This document shows, one piece after another, positions 25,813-36,093 of a stretch of 64,000 bases of DNA (the first letter of the stretch is position 1; the number at the start of each line of letters is the position of its first letter). This DNA comes from Haladaptatus sp. R4. GTDB taxonomy: Archaea; Halobacteriota; Halobacteria; Halobacteriales; Haladaptataceae. The notes beneath the pieces were generated by a model that was given only the letters and a program-made list of their open reading frames with translations, ran no database searches and was not told where the DNA came from. The stretch spans positions 1,024,769 through 1,088,768 of the forward strand of contig NZ_LWHG01000011.1 of assembly GCF_001625445.1 (NCBI RefSeq), read 5' to 3'. Position numbers and translations under genes: made by a program.

Positions 25813-27519
25813 ATGAGTACCGAGACGCCGGACGCCACGGAAACGGAGGCGTTCGAGCAGGTTTGCGAGGAACTGATCGACCGCATCCTCGCTGGCGAGG
25901 TCGAGCGCGACGACGTAGAGAGCGCCAAGCTCAACGCCTGTTCGGAGTTCTCCGCGCCGAAAGTGCCGAAGAACTCCGAGATTCTCGACCACGCGCCGGA
26001 CGAGCGCCGCGAGGAACTGGAAGCCGTGCTCCGGCGCAAACCGGTCCGCACCGCGTCGGGCGTCTCGCCAATCGCAATCATGACCAGCCCGGAGCAGTGC
26101 CCGCACGGTAAATGTCTCTACTGCCCGGGCGGCCCGTCCTCCGAGTTCTCCTCCTCCCAGAGCTACACCGGTCACGAACCCGCGGCGGCCCGCGGCGTGC
26201 AGAACGACTACGATCCGTACGGGCAGGTCACGCTCCGCTTGGAACAACTGCGACAGATCGGTCACCCCGTCGATAAGGTCGAACTCATCCTGATGGGCGG
26301 GACGATGACCGCCCGGAGCCACGACTATCAGGAGTGGTTCGTCAAGCGCGCGCTGGAGGCGATGAACGACTACGACGTGAACAAGGAACCCGAACCCGCG
26401 GAGGGCGAGAGCTTCGCCCAGAGCCCCGAGGAGCACGACTTCCGCTATCTGGAGGACGTCATCGCGGAGAACGAGACGGGCGACATCCGCAACATCGGGA
26501 CGACGTTCGAGACGAAGCCGGACTGGTGTGATCCCGAGCAGATAAACCGGATGCTCGATTTGGGCGGCACGAAAGTCGAGGTCGGCGTCCAGACCACCTT
26601 CGAGCGTATCAACCGCGAGATGCACCGCGGGCACGGCGCACAGGCGTCCATCGAGGCCAACCAGCGCCTCCGCGATTCGGCGTTCAAGGTCGGCTTCCAC
26701 ATGATGCCGGGCCAACCCGGTATGTCCAAGCGGATGTGCGTGGAGGACTTCCGCCGCATCTTCGAGGACGAGAAGTGGAAACCGGACTACCTCAAAATCT
26801 ACCCGACGCTGGTCGTCCGCGGCACCGCGACGTACGACTGGTGGTACAAGGGCGAGTTCGAACCGCTCCGCAACGAGGAGGCGGCCGAACTCGTCGCCGA
26901 AATCAAGTCGATGATTCCCAAGTACGTCCGCCTCCAGCGCGTCCAGCGCGACATTCCGGCGGACTTCATCGACGGCGGCGTGTGGAAGTCCAACCTCCGC
27001 CAACTCGCACGCCAGCGGATGGAGGAACACGGGTGGACTTGCGACTGCATCCGCTGCCGCGAGGTCGGCATGAACGACGAGGAACCCGAGAACGTCGAAC
27101 TCGACGTCATGACCTACGAGGCGGCAGGCGGCACGGAGCACTTCATCAGCTTCGAGGACTTCGCCGAGCGGCGCTCGGCTGATAGCCGGATTGTATCCGG
27201 CGACTTCGAGAAAGACCTCCTACTGGGCTTCTGCCGACTTCGCTTCCCCGGCGACCCCGTGCGGCGCGAACTCGACAACGCCGCGCTCGTCCGCGAACTC
27301 CACGTCTACGGCAGTGAAGTGACCGTGGGTGCGGCGAGCGAGGAAACACAGCACCAACACCGTGGCTACGGGCGAAAACTCATCGCTAAAGCCGAGGAAC
27401 TCGCCGCCGACGCGGGCTACGACAAGGTCAGCGTCATCTCCGGAATCGGCGCACGCGAGTACTACCGGAACAAACTCGGCTATCATCAGGACGGGCCGTA
27501 CGTGAGCAAGCGGGTGTAA
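25813..27519 (+). CDS. elp3: Elp3-type tRNA uridine-34 carboxymethylation enzyme
   Basis: This 568-residue protein combines a radical SAM domain and a C-terminal GNAT domain. The cluster ligands Cys96, Cys101 and Cys104 lie in CPHGKCLYC. A central zinc-type Cys-rich stretch, CDCIRCREVG, follows, and the acetyl-CoA-binding part reads HRGYGRKLIAKAEELA with YYRNKLGY at the end. Archaeal Elp3 adds a carboxymethyl group to wobble uridine of tRNA from acetyl-CoA. The protein is complete and stands as a single gene. Confidence 0.95.
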   Translation: MSTETPDATETEAFEQVCEELIDRILAGEVERDDVESAKLNACSEFSAPKVPKNSEILDHAPDERREELEAVLRRKPVRTASGVSPIAIMTSPEQCPHGKCLYCPGGPSSEFSSSQSYTGHEPAAARGVQNDYDPYGQVTLRLEQLRQIGHPVDKVELILMGGTMTARSHDYQEWFVKRALEAMNDYDVNKEPEPAEGESFAQSPEEHDFRYLEDVIAENETGDIRNIGTTFETKPDWCDPEQINRMLDLGGTKVEVGVQTTFERINREMHRGHGAQASIEANQRLRDSAFKVGFHMMPGQPGMSKRMCVEDFRRIFEDEKWKPDYLKIYPTLVVRGTATYDWWYKGEFEPLRNEEAAELVAEIKSMIPKYVRLQRVQRDIPADFIDGGVWKSNLRQLARQRMEEHGWTCDCIRCREVGMNDEEPENVELDVMTYEAAGGTEHFISFEDFAERRSADSRIVSGDFEKDLLLGFCRLRFPGDPVRRELDNAALVRELHVYGSEVTVGAASEETQHQHRGYGRKLIAKAEELAADAGYDKVSVISGIGAREYYRNKLGYHQDGPYVSKRV

Positions 27520-27539
27520 TCGGCAAAAACGGAGTTCGT

Positions 27540-28037
27540 TCAGTCCTGCATCGGCACGGATTCGACGTCGTACTGCTCGCCGATGGTTTTCAACTCGTCC
27601 AGCATGTCTCGTTCTTCACGGAGATTTTTCTTGAGGAGGTCGGCGGCTTCGTCGTGGCCCAACTTGTCGGCCATGAACAGCAGGTTGCCGTACGCCGCGA
27701 TTTCGAGGTGCTCGAACTTTTCAGCGATTCCCTTGTCGAACAGGTTCCGGAGTTCCTGATTCGGTTTCCCGTCGACGAACTTCTCGTGGTCCTCCACGAG
27801 GGCGTCGAGTGCACGGAGTTGCTCTCTCTTGGCCGGTTCGCCGATGTGGTCGAACACGTGTTGGAGGCGCTCGACGTGTCGTTTCGTTTCGCCTCGATGC
27901 TCCTCGAACGCGTTTTGAAGGTCGCCATCGTTGACCTCAGTCGCCAGTTCGTCCAGCGCATCGAACAGTTCGTTTTCGACGTAGTACATCTCCTTCAGCC
28001 CCTCGTAAAAGAGGTCGTCGAGTGAATCTCCGGTCAT
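27540..28037 (-). CDS. DUF892/YciE family ferritin-like protein
   Basis: The 165 residues form a four-helix ferritin-like bundle. The usual YciE-family phrases are present: LFYEGLKEMYYVENELFDAL, HRGETKRHVERL and EKFEHLEIAAYGNL, with the Glu and His positions expected for a di-iron site. Members are linked to osmotic and oxidative stress. The gene converges on elp3 with a gap of about 20 bases. Function beyond a stress role is not known. Confidence 0.9.
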   Translation of the reverse strand: MTGDSLDDLFYEGLKEMYYVENELFDALDELATEVNDGDLQNAFEEHRGETKRHVERLQHVFDHIGEPAKREQLRALDALVEDHEKFVDGKPNQELRNLFDKGIAEKFEHLEIAAYGNLLFMADKLGHDEAADLLKKNLREERDMLDELKTIGEQYDVESVPMQD

Positions 28038-28577
28038 GGTAGGTCGGTATTGGTACGACTACAACGACGGCCCTAAACTTTGCCGTGCCCGCGGCGAGTT
28101 ATCGACGACGACAGTCCCCTCGCGAACCGTTCGCTCTGCGAGTCAAGTTGCACAGATTTAAGACGGAGAAACGAAAATGAACATACGCCGGTATGCGACG
28201 CTTTTCTCGTCGTATGTTGGCAACTCAACTGGGACTGTGCGCTTCGTCGCGTGGGAACTGGTCGGACCCACATCGGCTTCCGGAAGCCACCACCCACCAT
28301 CCGTCTCGTCTCTCCGTCGTCTCCACCCTTTGCAAATCAAAATCGAAACGTCGTCTTCTACGCGAACCCTTATTTCGGCTGAATCGGCACTATAACGGAG
28401 CAACCGTCTCATCGACGAGTCGAGACGATTCAGTACGCAGATCGGTCAATACTTTCGTCTGTCGTACTTTCCGGAATTCATTACGATAAAATAAAAACGG
28501 AGTAGCCGTCTATTCGTCCTCTGTGAACACGAAAATTTCGGGGAGTCGTCTCACTCCGTTCGACTCCTCCCGGTCAA
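28038..28577. other. 540-base intergenic region
   Basis: Short frames exist on both strands (such as 28177-28395 plus and 28158-28412 minus) but none has convincing codon use, promoter and ending together. An ATTTAAGA element near 28155 and AT-rich patches suggest promoter-like DNA or a decayed gene. A terminator hairpin for the aldehyde dehydrogenase lies at the right end. Confidence 0.5.
28540..28572 (-). terminator. Hairpin downstream of aldehyde dehydrogenase
   Basis: On the minus strand the sequence forms arms GGGAGGAGTCG and CGACTCCCC around a short loop, followed by AAATTTTC. It lies just after the aldehyde dehydrogenase stop and is probably a transcription or 3'-end processing signal. 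Confidence 0.5.
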
Positions 28578-30113
<1,536 letters not shown>

Positions 30114-30213
30114 GTTGTACTCGGTAAAATTTGACGCGGCACCTTAAAAAAGACTCTTACTTGGAGAGCACACCGACGTGGGGTTCGGGGGAACACGGAA
30201 GAACTCCAAGCCG

Positions 30214-30717
30214 CTATTCGTCCTCTCCACGCCAGTAATCCACTTCGCCGTCGAGCGGGAAGTAGCCGCTCAACGTTCTCCCCTCGTGTTTTCCGGGTGC
30301 GGTCCCGGCGAATATACCCATCTTCCCGGAATCGGGATACACCGACACGTCGGGTTCGCGCATGGTCGAAAAACAGAGGTATCGAAGCGTCGCCTCGGAG
30401 TCGTTGATGACGCGGCGAGCGTACTCCTCCCCGACCGGGAACGCGACGTAATCGCCCGTTTCGAGGTCCCGTTCGTCGTTCTCGATTCGGAGCGTTCCCT
30501 CCCCGTCGAGGACGAAAATCGCCTCCTCGTTTCCGGTGTGGTAGTGGTACGGCCACGATTTCTTCCCCGGCGGGAGTTCGTACAGACTACAGCCCAACCG
30601 CTCGCCGCCTGCCGCACCACCGAGTTGCTTGCGACGGATCTGAAAGTTAGTGCCGTGTGATTTCTCGTCCCAGTCGATTGCGGATTCGTTGACGATTTGG
30701 GGTCGCCCGTCGGTCAT
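30214..30717 (-). CDS. Cupin domain protein
   Basis: This 167-residue single-domain cupin has the two canonical motifs: GKKSWPYHYHTGNEEAIFVLDGEG with the metal-binding His pair and Glu, and DYVAFPVGEEYARRVINDSE in which the usual final His is replaced by Tyr or Arg. The altered second motif leaves metal binding uncertain. Relatives include sugar isomerases and small-molecule sensors, and no specific role can be assigned. It is upstream of the aldehyde dehydrogenase on the same strand, but a 100-base gap with its own promoter-like sequence separates them. Confidence 0.85.
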   Translation of the reverse strand: MTDGRPQIVNESAIDWDEKSHGTNFQIRRKQLGGAAGGERLGCSLYELPPGKKSWPYHYHTGNEEAIFVLDGEGTLRIENDERDLETGDYVAFPVGEEYARRVINDSEATLRYLCFSTMREPDVSVYPDSGKMGIFAGTAPGKHEGRTLSGYFPLDGEVDYWRGEDE

Positions 30718-30762
30718 ACTCGATTAATCACAAACGGTTGATAAATAGGCACCGGCGAGCGG

Positions 30763-31581
30763 TTAGCCGCTCTCGGCCTCTTCCCTGTCGGCGAGCTTTT
30801 CGATTTCACCTTTGACGCTCGCGGCGTCGAAATCGTGGTCGGGGCGCATGTTCACGAAGTCGAGGAACTCGCGTGCGGCGAGCAACTCCTCCGGAGAATA
30901 GTGTTCGTTGGCGGCCAATACCGAGTCACGAGCGCCGATCAGCGGCGTGAGCGACGCCAGCGCGCACGCGAGGTCGTACGAACGGGCCTCGTCGATTCGC
31001 TCCTCGTTGACGCTCGTCGCGTCGATGAAGTATATCTCTCCGTCCGCGACGAGGACGTTCTCCCCGCGCAGGTCGCCGTGTGCGAGGTTGTGTTCGTGCA
31101 TCCGTGCGAGCGCGCCGAACAGGTCGGGGGCGTACTTTCGTACGTCCGATTCGGGAATCCCCTCGAACGTCTCGAAAGAGGGCAGATACTCCATGACCAG
31201 CACGCCGAGGTCGTCGTATTCGAACGCCTCTATCGGTGCCGGGACGTTCAACCCGATTTCGCGCATCTTCTTCGTTGCTTCTAGCTCGTGTTCCGCCATC
31301 TCGTCCGGCCCGGCGAAATGTTCGAAAAACCCCTCGGTGCCGCTGCTGAACGCGCCCAGATTCCGCACGCTGGTGAAGAGCGCGTGAACGAGCGAGTTCT
31401 GGTCAGTCGTGATCTTGACGAACCACTCGTCGTCCACCACACAGGGCGTCGAGAGCCAGTTGTCGGCGTCGATGAACTCGACGCGAACTTCCTCGCGGTC
31501 GTATCGCTCCGCGATCTCTCGAATGACTGCCTCGATACGCGGCCACTCGATCGTGCCACGTACCAGTCGCCGAATACCCAT
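30763..31581 (-). CDS. RIO1-like protein kinase family protein
   Basis: I use the ATG at 31581 because a TTTATCAA box lies about 26 bases upstream; an earlier in-frame start at 31617 would read through it. The 272 residues show a kinase-like fold of the RIO/lipopolysaccharide kinase group: VVMEYLP-like hinge (VLVMEYLPSFETF), catalytic loop HGDLRGENVLV, and FIDATSV in place of the DFG-like metal loop, keeping the Asp. Residues 20-75 form an unusual N-terminal part with WFVKITTDQNS holding the probable ATP-binding Lys. Substrates are unknown. Confidence 0.8.
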   Translation of the reverse strand: MGIRRLVRGTIEWPRIEAVIREIAERYDREEVRVEFIDADNWLSTPCVVDDEWFVKITTDQNSLVHALFTSVRNLGAFSSGTEGFFEHFAGPDEMAEHELEATKKMREIGLNVPAPIEAFEYDDLGVLVMEYLPSFETFEGIPESDVRKYAPDLFGALARMHEHNLAHGDLRGENVLVADGEIYFIDATSVNEERIDEARSYDLACALASLTPLIGARDSVLAANEHYSPEELLAAREFLDFVNMRPDHDFDAASVKGEIEKLADREEAESG

Positions 31582-31719
31582 TGGAGACCGGTTCGTCCCC
31601 ATCGTTGATAAACTCACTCACCGTCAAGGAGGTTTCATTTTACCTGCTTCCCCCTCGTTCGCTCCGCTCACGAGGGGCCAGTCGAAGACATTATAGCGAA
31701 ACCCGCGCAAAAATTGCGT

Positions 31720-32862
31720 ATGGATTTCAATCTCCCCGACGAACACAGGATGGTACGCGACACCGTCCGGGAGTTTTGTGACGAGGAAATCGAACCTATC
31801 GCACAGGAAATCGAGAGCGAACACCGCTTCCCCGCGGAGGTCTTCGACGAACTCGCCGCTCTCGACATGATGGGCGTTCCCATCAGCGAGGAGTACGGCG
31901 GACTCGGCGGCGACCAGTTGATGTACGCGCTCGTTACCGAGGAGTTGGGCCGGGTGTCCGGGTCCATCGGTCTCTCGTATGCTGCACACATCTCGCTGGC
32001 GTCGAAACCCATCGAGATGTTCGGCACCGAAGAACAGAAAGAGCGATGGTTGACGCCACTCGCGGAGGGCGACTACCTCGGTTCGTGGGCGCTCACGGAA
32101 CCCGGTTCCGGGTCGGACGCGAGCGATATGGACACCACCGCAGAGAAGGACGGCGACGAGTGGGTGCTCGACGGCACGAAGCAGTTCATCACCAACGCGA
32201 GCGAGGCGGGAAGCGTCCTCGTCAAGGCAGTCACCGACTCCGATGCGGGCTACGGCGGCATCTCGACGTTCATCGTGGACCCCGAGGAGGACGACGGGTT
32301 CGAGGTCACGACCGTCTGGGACAAGATGGGACTCAACGCCTCGCCGACCTGTGAAATCCAGTTCACCGACTGCCGGATTCCCGAGGACCGACTCCTCGGC
32401 GAGGCGGGCGAGGGCTGGGAGCAGACCAAGAAGACGCTCGACGGCGGCCGAATCAGCATCGCCGCGCTTTCGACCGGCATCGCGCAGGGTGCCTACGAGG
32501 CGGCCCACCGGTACAGCCAGGAGCGCGAGCAGTTCGGCAAGCCGATCTCGAAGTTCGACGCCATCCGCAACAAGGTCGTGGACATGGACCGCAAAATCGA
32601 GCGCTCGCGCCTGTTGACCCACAAAGCGGCGTGCAAGTACGACGAAGGCTACTCCGTCTCCCACGAGAGTGCGCTGGCAAAACTCGACGCCAGCGAGTCG
32701 GCGCGGAAAGTCTCCGAGGACGCCGTGCAGGTGCTCGGCGGCTACGGCTACACCGAGGATTTCGCCCCGCAGCGGTTCCTCCGTGACGCGAAACTGATGG
32801 AAATCGGCGAAGGGACCAGCGAGATTCAGCACCTCGTCATCGGACGGGAACTGGGACTGTAA
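31720..32862 (+). CDS. Acyl-CoA dehydrogenase
   Basis: The ATG at 31720 is about 26 bases after a TTATAG box, so a leaderless start; a TTG at 31714 is less likely. The 380 residues are full length for the family: WALTEPGSGSDAS binds FAD, QFITNASEAG, RIPEDRLLGEAGEGW, REQFGKPI, and VQVLGGYGYTEDF with the catalytic Glu. It oxidises acyl-CoA thioesters, passing electrons to ETF. The chain-length preference is not evident and no other beta-oxidation gene is adjacent. Confidence 0.95.
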   Translation: MDFNLPDEHRMVRDTVREFCDEEIEPIAQEIESEHRFPAEVFDELAALDMMGVPISEEYGGLGGDQLMYALVTEELGRVSGSIGLSYAAHISLASKPIEMFGTEEQKERWLTPLAEGDYLGSWALTEPGSGSDASDMDTTAEKDGDEWVLDGTKQFITNASEAGSVLVKAVTDSDAGYGGISTFIVDPEEDDGFEVTTVWDKMGLNASPTCEIQFTDCRIPEDRLLGEAGEGWEQTKKTLDGGRISIAALSTGIAQGAYEAAHRYSQEREQFGKPISKFDAIRNKVVDMDRKIERSRLLTHKAACKYDEGYSVSHESALAKLDASESARKVSEDAVQVLGGYGYTEDFAPQRFLRDAKLMEIGEGTSEIQHLVIGRELGL

Positions 32863-32884
32863 GCCCAGAAACGGATCTTTTCTC

Positions 32885-33106
32885 TCACCAGACCCCCCAC
32901 GAGAGCATCGTCCAGACGCCGACCACGAGGACGACGAGCGACACCAATCGCTGCATCATGATGCGCGTATCGCTGAACTCGATGTCCCCTTTCGCGCCGT
33001 ATCGCACTCGCATTTGGTGTCGCGCCATCGCACGTGGTTTCAGCACGTTCAACGCGCCGATGGCGACGAATACGACCATGAAGAGGGTGAAGAATGCGGG
33101 AGGCAT
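32885..33106 (-). CDS. Small two-helix membrane protein
   Basis: The ATG at 33106 (MPPAFFTLF) is favoured over that at 33133 because an AAGCTTATG element lies about 26 bases upstream. The 73-residue product has an N-terminal helix, a basic loop (KPRAMARHQMRVRYG) and a second C-terminal helix, VSLVVLVVGVWTML. The function is unknown. It ends about 20 bases from the convergent acyl-CoA dehydrogenase. Confidence 0.6.
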   Translation of the reverse strand: MPPAFFTLFMVVFVAIGALNVLKPRAMARHQMRVRYGAKGDIEFSDTRIMMQRLVSLVVLVVGVWTMLSWGVW

Positions 33107-33196
33107 ATCGCCACGATTCTCGGTTCGGGGCATAAGCTTGTGGGTGAACTGAACACTCTTTCGTGTGAACCTCGGACGCTGTAGTAAAAGAAGAAC

Positions 33197-33730
33197 TCAG
33201 TACGTCGGACTCTCTTCCCGTTCCCCGTCGCGTTTGTTCACGACGCGGGCGAGGATGAACAGCGCGTCCGATAGCCGGTTCAGGTACGTCACGGCGTTCT
33301 CGTTGATCTCCTCCTCGCTTGCCAGTGCAACTGCGCGACGTTCGGCGCGGCGGCAGACGGCGCGGGCGTGGTGGAGTTCCGCCCCCGATTCGCTGCCACC
33401 GGGGAGGATGAACGACGTGAGGGGGTCCAGTTCCTCGTCGTAGGCGTCCATCCACGATTCGAGCAGGTCGGCGTGTTCGGCCCTCACCTGCGGGTCGTCC
33501 TCGTCGGGTTCCGGGTTGGCCAAGTCGGCCTGCACGATGTGGAGGTGGTTCTGGATTTCGCGGAGGTGTTCGTCCACGTCGTCGTGCCCCGTCGGTCTGC
33601 AGCGCCCGATGAGGGCGTTCACCTCGTCCACCGTCCCGTAGGCCTCGATTCGCGGGCTGGCTTTCGAGACGCGGGACATGTTCTGCAGGTCGGTCTGCCC
33701 CGCGTCGCCGCGACCGGTGTATATCTTCAT
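33197..33730 (-). CDS. Cob(I)alamin adenosyltransferase, PduO type
   Basis: This 177-residue enzyme starts MKIYTGRGDAGQTDLQ at 33730. It matches the PduO-type family that transfers the adenosyl group from ATP to cob(I)alamin: TGRGDAGQT for ATP binding, IEAYGTVDEVNALIG, FILPGGSESGAELHHAR and RRAERRAV followed by YLNRLSDALF. The start overlaps the stop of the glutaredoxin gene (ATGA), so the two are coupled. The pairing hints that thiol reduction and cobalamin activation are linked, which is inference. Confidence 0.93.
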   Translation of the reverse strand: MKIYTGRGDAGQTDLQNMSRVSKASPRIEAYGTVDEVNALIGRCRPTGHDDVDEHLREIQNHLHIVQADLANPEPDEDDPQVRAEHADLLESWMDAYDEELDPLTSFILPGGSESGAELHHARAVCRRAERRAVALASEEEINENAVTYLNRLSDALFILARVVNKRDGEREESPTY

Positions 33731-33969
33731 ACGAGCGACTGCTCCACGTACTCGACGATTTTCTTGCTCTCGGCCATCGTGACGCCCGAATCCTCGTTCA
33801 CGAGCACCGGCACGCCGCGCTGACCGCTGACGCGTTTGACCTCGTTCCGCTTCGAGTGGAGCGCTTCGACCCACTCCGTCTCGTACTCGATGTCCGCCTC
33901 ATCGAGCGCGTCGTGGACTTTCTGGCAGAACGGGCAGCCATCGAGCGAGTACAGCGTTATCGAACTCAT
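33727..33969 (-). CDS. Glutaredoxin-like protein
   Basis: The 80-residue protein starts MSSITLYSLDGCPFCQKVHD, with the redox site CPFC at about residues 12-15. The later cis-Pro region GQRGVPVLVNEDSGVTMAES is the thiol-partner binding site. It belongs to the glutaredoxin/GST N-terminal fold. In haloarchaea the thiol partner is probably gamma-glutamylcysteine rather than glutathione. Its stop overlaps the adenosyltransferase start by ATGA. Confidence 0.9.
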   Translation of the reverse strand: MSSITLYSLDGCPFCQKVHDALDEADIEYETEWVEALHSKRNEVKRVSGQRGVPVLVNEDSGVTMAESKKIVEYVEQSLV

Positions 33970-34120
33970 ATCGCAACGATGGGGCGCGAGCGTAAAGTAA
34001 GCTACCGTCTCGGAGAGTACAACGGACTTCGAAAGCCTCCGTCCGCTCGCGAGGTCACTTCGCAACCTCGAAATCGAGCACCCCGAATTTTAAATACCGA
34101 AACGGGACCACTCCGGCGCA

Positions 34121-35361
34121 ATGGAGGTGCTCGGAACCCGACTCCTACTGCGTTCGTCGACGACGATGACGACGCTCGCGTTCGTCTTCGGCGGGGTCGT
34201 CGTCGGTACGATAAGCGGGCTCACACCGGGAATCCACGTCAACAACCTCGTGCTCTTGCTGGCGTCGGTGGCGGGGTCGATAGCCGGTCCGCCGAAACTG
34301 GTCGGTGCGGCGATACTCGCGGCGGGGGTCGCTCACTCGTTCCTGGACGTGGTTCCGTCGCTGGCGCTCGGGGTTCCGGACCCGGTGATGGCGGCGGGGG
34401 CGCTCCCCGGCCATCGGTTGGTCATCGAAGGCCAAGGCAGGGAGGCGCTTCGGCTCTCGGCGCTGGGGAGCGGGTTGGCGGTGGCGTTCGCGGTGCCGCT
34501 GGCGATTCCGGTCACGACGCTGATGACGGATGCCTACCCGCTGGTTCGGAACCATCTCCGCTCCTTCTCGTCGGAATCACGGCGTTTCTCGTGCTCACGG
34601 AACCGACGACCCGCGGGAAAGTTGGTGGTCTCGTCGTCTTCTGTACGAGTGCCGTGCTCGGCATCCTGGCCCTTCCGCTCTCACCAGCGGCACCCCTCGG
34701 TATCGGCGGAGTACTCACGCCACTGTTTGCGGGGTTGTTCGGCGCGCCGGTGCTCGTGGACGCGATGAACGGAACGGGGGTTCCGCCACAGGCCGAAGCG
34801 ACGCTCACGATGCCCCATCGGGCAATCGCCGTAACCGCACTCGCGGGTGCGTTCGCCGGTGGAATCGTCGGATATCTCCCCGGCGTGTCGAGCGCGATAG
34901 CGGCCGTCATCGCGTTGGCACTGGTTCCCCGAAGAACCGAAGCACGTGGATTCATCGTGGCGACTAGCGGCGTCAACACTTCGAACACCATCTTCGCGCT
35001 TTTCGCGCTCGTCTCGCTCGGAACGCCGCGAACAGGCGTGATGGTTGCCCTGCGCGAGACGAACGCGCCGCTCGACCTGCCGGTGCTCCTCGCCAGCGTC
35101 GCCATCGCGGGCGTCGTCGGGTTCGTCCTCGTCCTCGTTCTCGGCGACACCTACCTCGAAGCGGTCGGTCGGCTGAACTACCGACAGCTCTCCGTCGGCG
35201 TCCTCTGTCTGCTGATCGCGGCGTCGTTCCTGTTCGCGGGCGTCGTCGGTGTCGGTCTCTTCGTTTGCAGTGCCATCCTCGGTTGCCTGCCACCGCGATT
35301 GGGGTGCCGACGGGTTCATCTCATGGGGGTGTTGCTCGGTCCGCTCATCGTCGGCGTGTAA
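34121..35361 (+). CDS. TctA-like tripartite tricarboxylate transporter permease, frameshifted as sequenced
   Basis: The frame from 34121 encodes a multi-helix protein with SGLTPGIHVNNLVLLLAS and loses register at about 34558; the remainder continues in another frame to 35361. Inserting one C in the CTCCG at 34556-34560 restores a 413-residue protein reading NHLPLLLVGI across the join. The whole resembles haloarchaeal TctA/DUF112 permeases, with a second PG-containing motif, GYLPGVSSAIAA. A TTTTAAATA box 26 bases upstream marks a leaderless start. No TctC or TctB partner is visible. It may be a true pseudogene, but the error pattern elsewhere favours a base-call fault. Confidence 0.75.
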
Positions 35362-35399
35362 CCACGAAGCATTTACGCACCTGCTGTCAATTTGAGGTC

Positions 35400-35612
35400 A
35401 TGATCCCCCTGTTCGGTCCCGTCCCGGGCGGCATGGAGTTGATCGTCATCTTCATCATGGCAATCTTGCTGTTCGGTGTTCCGTTGACCATCTTCGGAGG
35501 AATATTCGTGCTCCATCGACGGTCACAAGAGCAGGTATCCGAACTGAGAGACGAGGTCGACGAACTGCGAACGGAACTCGAAACGCGGGAACGAGAACAA
35601 GAACGAGAGTAG
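35400..35612 (+). CDS. TatA-like single-helix small protein
   Basis: The 70 residues start MIPLFGPVPGGMELIVIFIM, the short N-terminus and glycine-rich entry into one membrane helix seen in haloarchaeal TatA-like proteins. The amphipathic helix with FG-K motif of true TatA is not preserved. Instead the helix is followed by HRRSQEQVSELRDEVDELR, a coiled coil. It may be a TatA-derived membrane anchor rather than a working translocase subunit. Confidence 0.65.
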   Translation: MIPLFGPVPGGMELIVIFIMAILLFGVPLTIFGGIFVLHRRSQEQVSELRDEVDELRTELETREREQERE

Positions 35613-35641
35613 AAGTGACCGAGTTCGGTGACTGCCGTGGG

Positions 35642-36025
35642 CTACTCCTCGTTCATGATGTCGAGGCAGGCGCCGACGAACGTGTTCTGCACCGCGAACG
35701 CTTCGCCGTCGAGCGCGACGGCGGTACCGCAAAGTTCGCCGTGCGTGAAGTGCATCTCGATGGCGTCGTCGAAACAACGGATGGTACAGTTCAACGATCC
35801 GTGATTGTAGAGGTCTTCCTGATGTGATTTCTCGATGGCTTCGAGTCGCATGTCGCGGCGTACGTCGGCACGCTCCTGTTCGTCGTAAGCGTCGGCGACG
35901 TCGTCACGGATGTAGAGTAGTTCGCAGGAATCGGCATCGTAGTAGAGAACGCTTCGAAGAAGGTCCCCGACGTGCGTCTGTAGATACGTGACGAGTTCTC
36001 TGGATTCCGTGGTTGTATGAGACAT
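35642..36025 (-). CDS. Haloarchaeal hypothetical protein
   Basis: This 127-residue acidic soluble protein starts MSHTTTESRELVTYLQ. The sequence YDADSCELLYIRDDVADAYDE and later LNCTIRCFDDAIEMHF alternates strands and helices and resembles a sensor-like haloarchaeal family often found in many copies. I do not assign a function. A separate promoter is likely in the AT-rich bases upstream. Confidence 0.65.
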   Translation of the reverse strand: MSHTTTESRELVTYLQTHVGDLLRSVLYYDADSCELLYIRDDVADAYDEQERADVRRDMRLEAIEKSHQEDLYNHGSLNCTIRCFDDAIEMHFTHGELCGTAVALDGEAFAVQNTFVGACLDIMNEE

Positions 36026-36093
36026 AATAACTATCCGCCTCCACGTTCGTCGACGAAAGACATGAATCTTCCCGGGATTATCTTCGCTGAAAA

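Noticed and set aside
34556..34560. Programmed frameshift in the TctA-like gene
   Set aside because: There is no slippery heptamer or downstream structure, and the same type of single-base loss occurs in unrelated genes.
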